Shown: positions 1-9,187, counted from the first letter of the stretch. The stretch: DNA of 64,000 nt from Acidimicrobiaceae bacterium RAAP-2 (GCA_001443545.1 LMAD01000006.1:1-64000); one strand, 5' to 3'. Made by a program: numbers and translations. The notes: generated from the letters alone by a model not told the origin.

Positions 1-556
1 GCTTACGCAAGGAGGTCTGGATTCCTTGGTCGTAGGCGTGTTTAATGACGCGCATTTCGGTCGCAGTGTCGGCGATGGCGAGGATCGTCTCGGGCGCGTT
101 GCGCCCGGTGATGATGACGTTGGTCTTGGCGGGACGGTTCGTGATGGTCGCGACCACCTCCTCGACATCGATCCAGCCGTAGGTGATCGCGTAAGTCATC
201 TCGTCGAGGATGACGAGCTCGTAGTCGCCGCTCTCGATTCGCTCGCGCGCGACCGACCACGCGTGACGTCCTTTGGCGATGGTCTCATCGATGTCAGTCG
301 ACTCCCAGGTGAAGCCGTCGCCGAGGGACTGCCACTCGACGCCGAGGTGTTCGGCGAGCTTGTGCTCGCCCGAACGCCACTTGCCGCTTTTGAGGAACTG
401 AACGACGCAGACACGCCACCCACGCGCCCAGGCGCGGCCCATCACGCCAAAGGCGGCCGAGGACTTGCCCTTGCCATCGCCAGTGTTTACCAACACCACC
501 GAGGTGGCGCGGTGCAGCGGCGGGGCCGACGGAGCCTCACGGGGTTCTTCGGTCAT
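1..556 (-). CDS. cobO: Corrinoid (cob(I)alamin) adenosyltransferase, 3' end cut by window
   Basis: Transfers the adenosyl group of ATP to cob(I)alamin, the last step in making adenosylcobalamin from imported corrinoids (cytoplasmic, CobO/BtuR family). The reading frame is open from an ATG at 556 to base 1, about 185 codons, so only the C-terminal residues are missing from a family of about 190-200 residues. The P-loop GDGKGKS lies at residues 26-32 after a TSVVLVNT strand, and an ILDEMTYAI segment follows mid-protein, both typical of CobO. Its ATG overlaps the btuD stop in an ATGA (553-556), so translation is probably coupled. It is the last visible gene of the riboswitch-led B12 operon. Confidence 0.95.
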   Translation of the reverse strand, partial: MTEEPREAPSAPPLHRATSVVLVNTGDGKGKSSAAFGVMGRAWARGWRVCVVQFLKSGKWRSGEHKLAEHLGVEWQSLGDGFTWESTDIDETIAKGRHAWSVARERIESGDYELVILDEMTYAITYGWIDVEEVVATITNRPAKTNVIITGRNAPETILAIADTATEMRVIKHAYDQGIQTSLRK

Positions 557-1359
557 GGTTTCCTCTCTGATCGTCGCCGTGGGATCACGATGAGTTCGCC
601 TTCGCTTAGTAGCACCTGGACCCGGGCCCCGAAGTAGTGCCCGAGGGCCGTCTCGTCGAGGACCTCGACGGGGCTGCCGGTCGCGACCACCGACCCCTCG
701 TGCAACAGCAGGAGGCGAGTAGCGAACTGGGCGGCGAGGGTGAGGTCGTGCAGGGCGCTGATGACCGTTAGCCCGCGCTCGTGGCGCAGCTCGTCCACGA
801 GCTCGAGGGCCTCGACACGCCGACCGAGGTCGAGGGCACTCGTCGGCTCGTCGAGCAGTAGCACCGGCGCCTCTTGGGCGAGGGCCCGCGCGAGCACCAG
901 GCGCTGGAGCTCGCCGCCGGACATGGTGCCGAGCGTGCGCTCAATCTTTGCGCCCAGGCCAAGGCGTTCGAGCAGGGACACGCACCGGGACCGGTCGAGG
1001 TCACCGTCGACGCCGAAGTAACCGAGGTGCGGGGTTCGTCCGAGCACCACGTAGTCGATCGCGCGCATCTGCTGGGGCAGCTCGGGCTTCTGAGGGACGA
1101 AGGCGACCAGACGTGCGAAGTGTCGTCGCGACAGCGGCGCGGCGTTGGCGCCGTCGATCCGCACGACACCCTCGTAGGGCACGAGGTGCGCCAGGGCCCG
1201 CAGCAGCGTGCTCTTGCCCGCGCCGTTGGCCCCGATGACCCCAAGCCACTCGCCCGGCTGGACCGCGTCGCTCACGGCGCGCAGGGCGAGCGTGTTCGAG
1301 TAACGCACGCTCAGCGACTCGAGCTCGATGACGTAGTCCGCCTCGGCGAGCGCGGCCAT
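553..1359 (-). CDS. btuD: Cobalamin/siderophore-type ABC transporter ATP-binding protein
   Basis: ATPase of the FecCD/BtuCD importer class that powers corrinoid uptake (268 aa, cytoplasmic face of the membrane). Walker A GANGAGKS lies at residues 43-50, with a SGGELQR signature and a Walker B LLLDEPTSALD. I take the ATG at 1359 because it overlaps the stop of the upstream permease in an ATGA; an open frame continues upstream but only as a shadow of btuC. The 3' end overlaps cobO in the same way. The substrate is assigned from the riboswitch and cobO; the sequence alone would also fit an iron-siderophore ATPase. Confidence 0.9.
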   Translation of the reverse strand: MAALAEADYVIELESLSVRYSNTLALRAVSDAVQPGEWLGVIGANGAGKSTLLRALAHLVPYEGVVRIDGANAAPLSRRHFARLVAFVPQKPELPQQMRAIDYVVLGRTPHLGYFGVDGDLDRSRCVSLLERLGLGAKIERTLGTMSGGELQRLVLARALAQEAPVLLLDEPTSALDLGRRVEALELVDELRHERGLTVISALHDLTLAAQFATRLLLLHEGSVVATGSPVEVLDETALGHYFGARVQVLLSEGELIVIPRRRSERKP

Positions 1360-2429
1360 CAGAGCACGCCCAGGTGACTGCGGCGCGAGCGCAGGACGAA
1401 GATGAAGAATGGGCCGCCGATGAACGCCGTCACCACACCGAGGGGCACCTCGCCCGGTGCGTCGAGCATCCGCGCGCCGAGGTCGGCGAGGATGAGGAAG
1501 GAGGCGCCGCTGATCATCGAGACCGGTAGCACCACGCGGTAGCTCGCGTTGGTCGTGAGGCGCACCATGTGGGGCACGATGATCCCGACGAAACCGATCA
1601 GTCCGCTCACCGAGACGGCCGCTGCCGTGCCGAGCGTAGCCGCGGCCACCACGGCCAGACGCACCCGCTGGGGATGCACTCCGAGTGCGGCGGCCTCCTC
1701 CTCGCCGACGCGCAGCACGTCGAGGAGCCGCCGATGGGCGAGCAGGACGACCGCACTGATGAGCACGTAGGGCAGGATCAACCCCACGTCGGACCACGAG
1801 GCGACCGACAAGCTGCCAAGGATCCACGAGTACACCGGCTGCAGGTCGGCGGCGTGCTGCTGTTGCAGGTTGGTCTGCAGCGCCGTGAAGACCGCGGCGA
1901 TCGCCACGCCCGCGAGCACGATCGACGAGCCCGACGAGTGGGTCGTCGCGCGCGAGCCGACCAGGTAGGTGAGGCTCACCGCCAGCGCGCCGCCGACGAA
2001 GGCCGCCGCTGGCAGGAGGTACATCGAGCGCGACGACGAGATGATCGCTATCGTCGCGCCGAGCCCCGCGCCGGCGGCGACGCCGAGCAGGTAGGGGTCG
2101 GCGAGCGGGTTGCGGAACACGCCCTGGTAAGACGCCCCCCCGGCGGCGAGCATCGAGCCGACGAGCCCGCCCAGCACGACACGCGGCAGGCGGATTTCCC
2201 ACACGATCGCCTGGTTGATGGGCGAGACCCCACTGTGGAGGTGCCACCACGGCAGGTGCGACGCGAGCACGTTGAGTACCGTACCGAGCGACAGGTCCGC
2301 CGGCCCGATCGCGGTGGCGAGCAACACCACCGCGACCAGGACGACGAGGGCAATCAGAATCGGCTTCCTCGCCGACACGGGCGCTGGCGCCGGTCGGGCC
2401 TCGGGCACGGTCGATCGCACCGTGGTCAC
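1359..2429 (-). CDS. btuC: Cobalamin/siderophore-type ABC transporter permease (FecCD family)
   Basis: Membrane subunit of the B12 importer, 356 aa, with about ten hydrophobic segments. The stretch RLPRVVLGGLVGSMLAAGGA is the conserved FecCD/BtuC motif, followed by YQGVFRNPLADPYLLGV, also diagnostic. I use the GTG at 2429, four bases after the btuF stop; longer in-frame starts would lie inside btuF. The 3' end overlaps btuD in an ATGA. Regulation should follow the upstream cobalamin riboswitch. Confidence 0.92.
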   Translation of the reverse strand: MTTVRSTVPEARPAPAPVSARKPILIALVVLVAVVLLATAIGPADLSLGTVLNVLASHLPWWHLHSGVSPINQAIVWEIRLPRVVLGGLVGSMLAAGGASYQGVFRNPLADPYLLGVAAGAGLGATIAIISSSRSMYLLPAAAFVGGALAVSLTYLVGSRATTHSSGSSIVLAGVAIAAVFTALQTNLQQQHAADLQPVYSWILGSLSVASWSDVGLILPYVLISAVVLLAHRRLLDVLRVGEEEAAALGVHPQRVRLAVVAAATLGTAAAVSVSGLIGFVGIIVPHMVRLTTNASYRVVLPVSMISGASFLILADLGARMLDAPGEVPLGVVTAFIGGPFFIFVLRSRRSHLGVL

Positions 2430-2433
2430 CGCG

Positions 2434-3357
2434 CTAGCCCTGCTGGCGCTTGAGCACGTTGGCCACCTCTTGGAGCAGGATGACGATGCGTGGCCCCCAC
2501 CGCGAGGCGATGTCGTCCGAGAGCGTGACAATCCGGTGGTTCGATACCGCCGACAGCGCCGACCAACCCGGTCGCGCGGCCACTGACTGGGGCGTCGCCT
2601 GACAGCACTTGTGGTCGGCTAGGAAGATGTACGTCGGGTTCGCCTGCAAGATGAACTCAGCGGTGAGCTGCGGGTAGCCTCCGTTGCTGTTGACCCCGGC
2701 GGCGTCGGCGATCGAGTGAAGCCCGAGCAGCCCGAGTAGCTGGCCCATGAATGTCCCCGAGGTCACCGAGTAGTACGTGGGGTCGAGCTCGTAGTAGTAC
2801 GTCGTTCCCGCCGGAGGACGCGGCGTCGACTTCACAATCGAAGTAACCACCTTGCGCAGGTGCGCGACCTCGCGCCGGGCACCGAGTACGTGCCCGGTGG
2901 CCTCGCCGAGTCCGAGGTACTGGTGGTACGCGACCGCGAGGTTCGCTGCCGCCGGATCGTAGATGACGGGGATCTTCAACTTGGCCAGTTGGGCGGCCAG
3001 GGCCGGTGGGTCGTAGGCCACGACGATCAGGTCGGGGTGGTACTTCGCGATTGCCTCGGCGTTCACGCTATAGCCGTCGAGGCTCGTCATCGGCGTGCCG
3101 GCCGGGTAGTTCGAGTACTTGTCCACGGCCTTGACCTGTGAACCGGCCCCAATCGCGTAGAGCATCTCGGTCGCGGTCGCCGAAAGCGAAACGATGGCCG
3201 TCGGTCGTTTGGCAATGGTCACCGACCCGTTGACCGCTTTCACCGTCACCGGGAAACCCGAACTCGCCGGAGCCGCGTTGGCGGTGCCGACGACTGGAAA
3301 CAACATGGATCCGAGCACCATCGCGGCGATGCTCAGACTGGAACGTACTGCTTTCAT
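2434..3357 (-). CDS. btuF: Cobalamin-binding ABC transporter substrate-binding protein
   Basis: Extracellular corrinoid receptor that delivers substrate to BtuCD (307 aa). It starts with an Ala-rich export signal (to about residue 25, probably cleaved near NAAPA) and then has the periplasmic-binding-protein fold of the BtuF/FhuD class: RPTAIVSLSATATEMLYAIG, then YHPDLIVVAYD. There is no lipobox Cys in the signal, so membrane attachment is not evident. Two in-frame ATGs occur at 3363 and 3357; the second is preferred because GGAG lies at a normal Shine-Dalgarno distance from it. It is the first gene of the operon behind the AdoCbl riboswitch. Confidence 0.9.
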   Translation of the reverse strand: MKAVRSSLSIAAMVLGSMLFPVVGTANAAPASSGFPVTVKAVNGSVTIAKRPTAIVSLSATATEMLYAIGAGSQVKAVDKYSNYPAGTPMTSLDGYSVNAEAIAKYHPDLIVVAYDPPALAAQLAKLKIPVIYDPAAANLAVAYHQYLGLGEATGHVLGARREVAHLRKVVTSIVKSTPRPPAGTTYYYELDPTYYSVTSGTFMGQLLGLLGLHSIADAAGVNSNGGYPQLTAEFILQANPTYIFLADHKCCQATPQSVAARPGWSALSAVSNHRIVTLSDDIASRWGPRIVILLQEVANVLKRQQG

Positions 3358-3421
3358 GGTCATTCTCCGTTACCTAGAACGGAGTCAAGAAGCTCGCCAC
3401 CACTGCTTCTGGTGAAACGAA

Positions 3422-3568
3422 CCGTCCTTCCTCCGAGGACCGATTACGTCGATGAAGCGCAGGCGACCGGACTCGTCCCCGAAGTGGGGCCTTACCGTTG
3501 CGGGACAGTACCGGGATCTCACCGGAATTCGCTGCAACTCCATCACTGCGACGACGCCGCAGCAACCT
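3422..3568 (-). promoter_or_regulatory. Adenosylcobalamin riboswitch
   Basis: Read on the minus strand, the 5' leader of btuF contains the hallmark blocks of the cobalamin riboswitch in order: GAATTCCGGTGAGATCCCGG, then CTGTCCCGCAACGGTAAG (core CCCGCAACGG at 3495-3504), then GAGTCCGGTCGCCTGC, then GAGGAAGG. The order and spacing match the B12-box architecture. It should switch off btuFCD-cobO when adenosylcobalamin is plentiful. The exact ends are approximate. Confidence 0.93.
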
Positions 3569-3569
3569 G

Positions 3570-3575
3570 AGTATA
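3570..3575 (-). promoter_or_regulatory. -10 element (TATACT) of the B12 operon
   Basis: TATACT sits just upstream of the riboswitch start, placing the transcript start near 3563. A weak TTCGAG lies 17 bases further upstream as a -35. Confidence 0.5.
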
Positions 3576-3612
3576 TCGATGACCGGTCAGCCCTCGAAGC
3601 GACGGGGTCGCC

Positions 3613-5193
3613 TCAGCGCCGAGCCCGACGACGGGCCGCGACCCCACCTGCGCGCCACAGCACTGCGTAGACGAACGCGGCGACGACGATGCCGCTCGGC
3701 GCGGAGAAGTCAGCTCCGCCGAACCACCCCGCCGGCCCGCACGCCGCACTCTGGGTTCCCGGACAGTAGAACGACCCGAAGTGGTTCGCGATCGGGGTCA
3801 TCCAATGGAAGGGGAAGTTCACCGGTGGCGGCGCCTTGGAGAAGCTCATCGTGGCACTCACCATCCCCGTGAGGAAGGCGACCATACCCGCCCAAGGAAC
3901 GCCACCCTCGCTTCTGGTGCGGCGTGACCGTCGCGAAGTCCCGTCGAGGTCGAGCTCGTCGTAGCGCCGTGCGCGCAGCAACCAGTCCATGACGAACACC
4001 CCGAACCAGGGGCCGATCCAGATGATGATCACCCCGACGAACTCCTTGGTGAACACCGAGAAGGACGACTGGAATGTGGCCCAGATCGTGAGCAGACCGG
4101 CGAGCACACCGTCGATGACCACCGCCTGGTAGCGCTGGATCGGCAGCCCCGTCGCGAGCAGCGAGACGCCTGACGAGTAGAGCACGAGGGCGTCGATGCT
4201 GAACATCTGGACGATCGCGACGACGAGCAGCGTCACCACCACCCACGAGGGAAAGACGCCGGTATGCACGAAGGCCTCGAAGGGGTTGGATCCGTTCCAC
4301 ACCGGAATCGAGGAGAGGAACGTGAAGAGCAGGGCCCCGAGGATCATCAGCACCGCCTCGGGGAGTGCCGTGCCGAGCATGATCCACCCAACGAGCGAGC
4401 GCGTACTGGTCGAGGGGGCGACGTAGCGGGTGTAGTCGTTGCCACACTCGCTCCAACCGAGACCCGACAGCGCCACGACGAAGGCCAGTCCCGCGCTCTC
4501 GAGCTCCCACCCGCCGGCGACTCCGTGGAACGACAGGGGCACGTGGTGCAGGCCGAACAGCGCGAGCAGCACGAAAACCAGCACGAAGGGCACGATCATG
4601 AAGCGCAGGACCTTGACCATCGTGGCGTGGCCGAAGTAGGGCAAGATTGTTTGGATTACACAGGCGAGCACGATGAAGACGATCTTCAATCCCGAACTGA
4701 CGTGGACCCCCGCGAGCTGGCTCAGCGCGATCGCGGCCCCGACGATGAGCAGCAGCGCCTCAGTTTCGAAGCCCACCTGGGTGATCCAGTTGAGCGCGCT
4801 CAATACTCGCGCACCGCGCGGGCCAAAGGACGCACGACTGATCGTAAAGGTCGTTGTTCCGGCCTTCGGGCCCTGCAGGGACGCCACCGCGACCAGGAGG
4901 TAGGACAGGTTGCCGAGCACGATGAGCGTGATCGCGACCGGCAGGCTGAACCCGAATCCCATGAGCAGCGCCCCGTAGATGACGTAGGCGATGTTGATAG
5001 ACGAGCCGCTCCACAACGCACCGATGTCGCGCGCCGACGCCCAGCGCTCGGCGTGTGGCACCACGTCGATGCCGCGCCGCTCGACGCGAAACGGCCGGTC
5101 TGTCAATGACCCGACGTCGGTCTCGACGATGGCGCTCACTCGTCCATCGTTCGTTGAATCGGAAGTTGACACAGCACCGGATATGTCTAGCAT
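3613..5193 (-). CDS. NCS1 family nucleobase/cation permease
   Basis: Membrane transporter of the nucleobase-cation-symport-1 class (cytosine/purine/hydantoin permease relatives), 526 aa with about twelve hydrophobic segments. Family signatures include the N-terminal ALWSGSSINIAYVIYGALL, the QGPKAGTTTFTISRASFGPRG loop after the second helix pair, and WSECGNDYTRYV in the middle. The substrate cannot be told from sequence. It is divergent from the phosphatase gene at 5229 with only 35 bases between the starts. An internal GTG at about residue 19 is an alternative start. Confidence 0.85.
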   Translation of the reverse strand: MLDISGAVSTSDSTNDGRVSAIVETDVGSLTDRPFRVERRGIDVVPHAERWASARDIGALWSGSSINIAYVIYGALLMGFGFSLPVAITLIVLGNLSYLLVAVASLQGPKAGTTTFTISRASFGPRGARVLSALNWITQVGFETEALLLIVGAAIALSQLAGVHVSSGLKIVFIVLACVIQTILPYFGHATMVKVLRFMIVPFVLVFVLLALFGLHHVPLSFHGVAGGWELESAGLAFVVALSGLGWSECGNDYTRYVAPSTSTRSLVGWIMLGTALPEAVLMILGALLFTFLSSIPVWNGSNPFEAFVHTGVFPSWVVVTLLVVAIVQMFSIDALVLYSSGVSLLATGLPIQRYQAVVIDGVLAGLLTIWATFQSSFSVFTKEFVGVIIIWIGPWFGVFVMDWLLRARRYDELDLDGTSRRSRRTRSEGGVPWAGMVAFLTGMVSATMSFSKAPPPVNFPFHWMTPIANHFGSFYCPGTQSAACGPAGWFGGADFSAPSGIVVAAFVYAVLWRAGGVAARRRARR

Positions 5194-5216
5194 CGGTCCC
5201 CGGGTACTCGGGCCGG

Positions 5217-5222
5217 TACGCT
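5217..5222 (+). promoter_or_regulatory. Leaderless -10 box TACGCT before the phosphatase
   Basis: TACGCT ends exactly six bases before the GTG at 5229, inside the string CCGGTACGCT that recurs before the SCO1 gene at 58482. This predicts a leaderless mRNA and supports the GTG start. Confidence 0.6.
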
Positions 5223-5228
5223 ACCTGT

Positions 5229-6002
5229 GTGCCCGACCCCCACGAACCCCACGCCGGCGCGGCGCGGCGCGGCGCGCTTGAGCTGGGCGGCGTGGCCAAC
5301 TTCCGCGACGTCGGCGGACTGCCCACGAACGACGGCGGGGTCGTCGCGGGTCGACGGCTCTATCGATCGGCCGCACTCCACCACGTCAGTCCAGTGGACC
5401 TGGTCACCCTGCACGACCTCGGGGTCACACTCAACATCGACCTGCGCGACCCCGCCGAGATCGCCTACACGGGCCGCGGGGCGCTCGAGACCGACCCGAT
5501 CGGCTTTTCGAACCTCTCCCTCTCCTACGACCGGCTGATGGAGCGGCCGGCGAATCCCGAGGCCGGGCTCGTCCCGCTCGCCCAGCGCTACCGCGACTAC
5601 CTGGACCAGGGGCCGCACTCCATCGTGGCCGCGCTCGAGGCGATGGCCGACGAGAAGAACCACGCCGTGCTCGTCAACTGCTTCTTCGGCAAGGACCGGA
5701 CCGGGGTCCTGATCGCCATGGCGTTGGAGGCACTCGGGGTCGAGCGCGACGCAATCGTCGAGGACTACGCGCGCTCGGCCGGACCGGTCGAGTCGATCGT
5801 TCAGGGCCTGCTCGACGATCCAGTCTACGCCGACACCATCGCGCACACGGATCCGTCGCGTCTGGCCGCGGACCCCGACACGATGGTCGATTTCCTCTCC
5901 ACGCTCGACGAGCGCGACGGCGGTGCGGCCGCCTGGCTCACGCGAGCGGGGCTGTCGAGTGGCACCCTGAACGAACTGCGCCGCGCCCTACTCGTCCACT
6001 GA
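5229..6002 (+). CDS. Tyrosine-phosphatase-like protein (Y_phosphatase3 type)
   Basis: Predicted protein tyrosine/serine or phosphoinositide phosphatase of the actinobacterial PtpB-like class, 257 aa, no signal peptide. The N-terminal GGVANFRDVGGLPT and the RLYRSAALHHVS segment are the family hallmarks. The P-loop reads NCFFGKDRTG: Cys, Lys, Asp and Arg of the usual HCxxGKDRTG are kept, but the leading His is Asn. The GTG start at 5229 is fixed by the leaderless -10 box. The last codons overlap the end of convergent cydC by 15 bases. The substrate is unknown. Confidence 0.88.
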   Translation: MPDPHEPHAGAARRGALELGGVANFRDVGGLPTNDGGVVAGRRLYRSAALHHVSPVDLVTLHDLGVTLNIDLRDPAEIAYTGRGALETDPIGFSNLSLSYDRLMERPANPEAGLVPLAQRYRDYLDQGPHSIVAALEAMADEKNHAVLVNCFFGKDRTGVLIAMALEALGVERDAIVEDYARSAGPVESIVQGLLDDPVYADTIAHTDPSRLAADPDTMVDFLSTLDERDGGAAAWLTRAGLSSGTLNELRRALLVH

Positions 6003-7628
6003 CCCGGTCGCCTCGGCGAGGCGACCCGCCACGAGCTCGACGACGCGTGTCGCCACCGTCTCGTCCTCGACGCGGTGCGAGATGATCACGAGTGCGCGTT
6101 CGCCGTCGCCGCGTAGGGCGGCGAGTACCCGATCGGCCGCCGCGCGGTCGAGCCCCTCGGTCGGCTCGTCGAGGATGACGACCGGCCACGTCGCGAGCAG
6201 GGCCCTCGCCACGCCGATCCGAACCCGTTCGCCCCCCGACAGCCCCAACGAGGCGCCGCCCAGTTCGCGTTCGAGTCCCGCCGGCTCGAGCAAGTCACGC
6301 AACCCGACGGCGTCGAGGACACCAAGGAGGTCCTCGTCGGTCGCGTCGGGTCGCACGACGCGCAGGTTGCCCGCGAGGGTCGTGGCGAAGATGTACGGCG
6401 CGTCGTCGACGAATCCGACCGCGGCGCGCACGGTGGCCGACGCCAGCCCCTCGTAGTCGTGGCCGGCCACGGTCACCCGTCCGCCCGAGGCGTCCACGAA
6501 CTTCGCCAGGGCCCACGCGAGGGTCGTCTTACCCCCGCCGCTCGGACCGCGAAGGACGAGCACCTCGCCGGGAGCGACCCCGAGTGAGACGTCCACGAGT
6601 GCCGTTCGCACCCCGTAGTCGACCCGTAGGTGCAACGCGCGCACTTCACCGGATAGTGGAACCGTCGGCGCGCCGATCGGTTCGCGAACCGGGGCGCGAC
6701 GCCGGCTCACGGCCTCGAGTCGGGCCAACGACGCCCGGTCACCGCGCCAACCCACCAGCGCGCCGCTCACCCCACCGATCAGGTCGAGGACCGCGATTGT
6801 CGTCACCACCGGCACCGCGACGAGGGCGGCGGCGAGGCCGTGGTGGCGTGCGGCCGCGGTGGCGATGAGGGCGCCAGCCGCCGTCAGACCGCTGAGGGCG
6901 GCGACTAGTCCCGCGGCGAGACCCCGCACGCGGCTCGTCCCGACTCGCGCGCGGTCGACGCGCCCCTCAAGCGCTTCGAGGCGCTGGGCCACCGCGGCGT
7001 AGCCCTCGCCCAAGGCGACCCCCTCGGGGTCTCGGGCCACCTCGTCGACCAGCTCGACGAGGCCAGCGCGGGCCTCGTCTCGTTGGATCTCGCTGGTGGC
7101 GCCCCACCGCGCCCCGGCGAGGGCGCTCGCCAGGGTCGCCGCGACCGCCACGACCAGCACCCCGGCCGCGAGCGGGGCCACGACGCCCGCGACGGCCGAG
7201 GCCGCGACGGCCGCCACGACGCCCGCGACGAGGGGAGCCGCGACCGCGGTCAAGAGGTCCTGGACCCGATCGACGTCGCGCACCGCGAGGTCGACCACCT
7301 CGGCGCTGCGCGGCCCGAGACCGGCCGGGACCAGCGGCTCGAGGCGACGGGCCACGTCGGCGCGGACCCGCGCCATCACCGAGAGCGCCGCGCGATGGGT
7401 CGTGGTGCGTTCGACGTAGCGTCCGGCCGCCTTGGCCAGGGCGAAGAGTTGGACGAGCCCCATCGGGACCGTGAGCGAGAGAATGGCCGGTCGCTCGCTG
7501 GCGCGCACGATGAGCCACGCCGAGGTCGAAGCCAACCCGACCGCGCTGATCGTCACCAGCACGCCCGACCAGAAGGCGCGGCCCAGGGCCGGACGCTCGG
7601 CTCGCAGGGCGTCGCGCAGAACCGTCAC
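5988..7628 (-). CDS. cydC: Cytochrome bd assembly ABC transporter, CydC subunit
   Basis: One half of the CydDC heterodimeric ABC exporter needed to assemble cytochrome bd oxidase; in other bacteria it exports glutathione or cysteine and influences haem loading. The 546-aa protein has an N-terminal six-helix domain (ending around residue 320) and a C-terminal ATPase with Walker A GPSGGGKTT, signature LSGGERVR and Walker B VVILDEPTEGLD. The GTG start overlaps the cydD stop by four bases. It is the last gene of cydA-cydB-cydD-cydC and its end overlaps the convergent phosphatase gene. Confidence 0.92.
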   Translation of the reverse strand: MTVLRDALRAERPALGRAFWSGVLVTISAVGLASTSAWLIVRASERPAILSLTVPMGLVQLFALAKAAGRYVERTTTHRAALSVMARVRADVARRLEPLVPAGLGPRSAEVVDLAVRDVDRVQDLLTAVAAPLVAGVVAAVAASAVAGVVAPLAAGVLVVAVAATLASALAGARWGATSEIQRDEARAGLVELVDEVARDPEGVALGEGYAAVAQRLEALEGRVDRARVGTSRVRGLAAGLVAALSGLTAAGALIATAAARHHGLAAALVAVPVVTTIAVLDLIGGVSGALVGWRGDRASLARLEAVSRRRAPVREPIGAPTVPLSGEVRALHLRVDYGVRTALVDVSLGVAPGEVLVLRGPSGGGKTTLAWALAKFVDASGGRVTVAGHDYEGLASATVRAAVGFVDDAPYIFATTLAGNLRVVRPDATDEDLLGVLDAVGLRDLLEPAGLERELGGASLGLSGGERVRIGVARALLATWPVVILDEPTEGLDRAAADRVLAALRGDGERALVIISHRVEDETVATRVVELVAGRLAEATGSVDE

Positions 7629-9187
7629 GAGCCGAGCACGATCTCGTCGCCAACGACCTCGCGGTGCGACACGACGAGGGTCGTCGCACCACTGGCCGTG
7701 ATCGCCGCGCGCACCGCCGCCTCACTGACCGGGTCGAGGTGCGCCGTCGGCTCGTCGAGTATCAGGACTAGTGGTTCGCTCACCAGACAGGCGGCGAGCC
7801 CGACGCGACGACGCTGGCCCGCCGAGAGCGTCCCCCCAGCGTTGAGCGGGCGTTCGAGGTCGAGGTCGAGGTCCAGCGCCCCTAGGACGTGGCGGATCGA
7901 CGAATCGTCGATCACGCGGCCCTGGGCCACGGCGTCGCGGATCGTCTCACCGCGCAAGACCGGTTCTTGGGCGAGCCACCCGACTCGCCGGTGCCACTCG
8001 TCGAGGTCGAGCTCGGCCAGGTCGACCCCGTCGACCAGCACCGCACCGGCGTGGGGATCGCGCAGTCCCGCGACGACGGCCGCGAGGGTCGACTTGCCAA
8101 TCCCCGACGGGCCACTCACGGTGAGCCGGGCGCCGGCCTCGACGCGCGCGCGCACCGGGGCGACGCCCGCGCGCACCACGAGGTCGACGAACTCGAGTCG
8201 TGGCGGCCCGGTCGGGGCCGGTCGGTTCCCACCGGCGAGGTCACGCTCGACCATCGCGAGCACGTCGCCGGCCGCGGCCACGCCCGTCGCCGACGCGTGG
8301 TACTGGGCGGCGGCGCGACGCAGCGGGACGAACACCTCGGGGGTGAGCAGCAGCACCACCAGCGCGACGTCGAGCGAGATCGCACCGTGCACCAGACGAA
8401 GCCCGAGCACGAGGGCGACCAGCGCGGTGGCGAGCGAGCTCAACAGCTCGAGCGCGAAGCTCGACAAGAAGGCGACGCGCAACGTGGCCATCGTCGAGCG
8501 GGTGAAGGCCGCGCCGACGTCGTCGATCCCCGCCAGGGCCGCCCTCGATCGGTTGACCGACTTGAGGACCACCATGCCGCGCACCACGTCCCCGAAGTAG
8601 GCCGCGAGTCGCTGCTGGTCGCGCCAGCGCTCTCGCATCGCGTCCTTCGCGGCCAGACCGAGCAGCGCCATGAACACGGGCAGCAGGAGCGCCGACAGGC
8701 CCACGATCAGCCCGCTCAGCCAGTCCCTCGCCGTCAGGTAGACCACCAGTGCCGCCGGCGCGAGAGCCGCCAGGACGAGCGACGGCACCGACGCGACGAG
8801 GTAGGACTCGACCTCGTCGATGCCGCGCGTGATCAACTGCACCGTGGCGTCGAGCGTGGTCGTCCGGCCGCGACGAAGGAGTTGACGGATCGCGCGTTGC
8901 CGAAGGTCTCGCCGTACGGGCGCCGCGAGCGCGGCGACGACGGGTTCGCTCGCCCCCAGTGCGATCGCGCGCACTACGGTCGCACCGAGCAACCAGGCGA
9001 GGTAGCCCGCGAGCGAGCCGCTCGAGTGGCCGACGAGTGTCGAGACCGCACCGGCGATGGCGACCGCCTGGACGACGAGGGCCGCCGTCGCGAGGACGCC
9101 GAGCGCGCTGGCGGCGATGAGCGAGCGCGCGACCAGCGGCGACGCCCGGCGGAGCCGGGCGAGCAACGCCGCCGGCGACTCGCTCAC
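7625..9187 (-). CDS. cydD: Cytochrome bd assembly ABC transporter, CydD subunit
   Basis: Partner of CydC in the thiol-exporting ABC heterodimer, 520 aa. It has an N-terminal membrane domain with several helices and a C-terminal ATPase: Walker A GPSGIGKST, a slightly divergent signature LSAGQRRR, and Walker B LVLILDEPTAHLD. The GTG start at 9187 overlaps the cydB stop (GTGA), which fixes it and suggests coupled translation. The order cydA-cydB-cydD-cydC is the standard actinobacterial one. Confidence 0.92.
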   Translation of the reverse strand: MSESPAALLARLRRASPLVARSLIAASALGVLATAALVVQAVAIAGAVSTLVGHSSGSLAGYLAWLLGATVVRAIALGASEPVVAALAAPVRRDLRQRAIRQLLRRGRTTTLDATVQLITRGIDEVESYLVASVPSLVLAALAPAALVVYLTARDWLSGLIVGLSALLLPVFMALLGLAAKDAMRERWRDQQRLAAYFGDVVRGMVVLKSVNRSRAALAGIDDVGAAFTRSTMATLRVAFLSSFALELLSSLATALVALVLGLRLVHGAISLDVALVVLLLTPEVFVPLRRAAAQYHASATGVAAAGDVLAMVERDLAGGNRPAPTGPPRLEFVDLVVRAGVAPVRARVEAGARLTVSGPSGIGKSTLAAVVAGLRDPHAGAVLVDGVDLAELDLDEWHRRVGWLAQEPVLRGETIRDAVAQGRVIDDSSIRHVLGALDLDLDLERPLNAGGTLSAGQRRRVGLAACLVSEPLVLILDEPTAHLDPVSEAAVRAAITASGATTLVVSHREVVGDEIVLGS

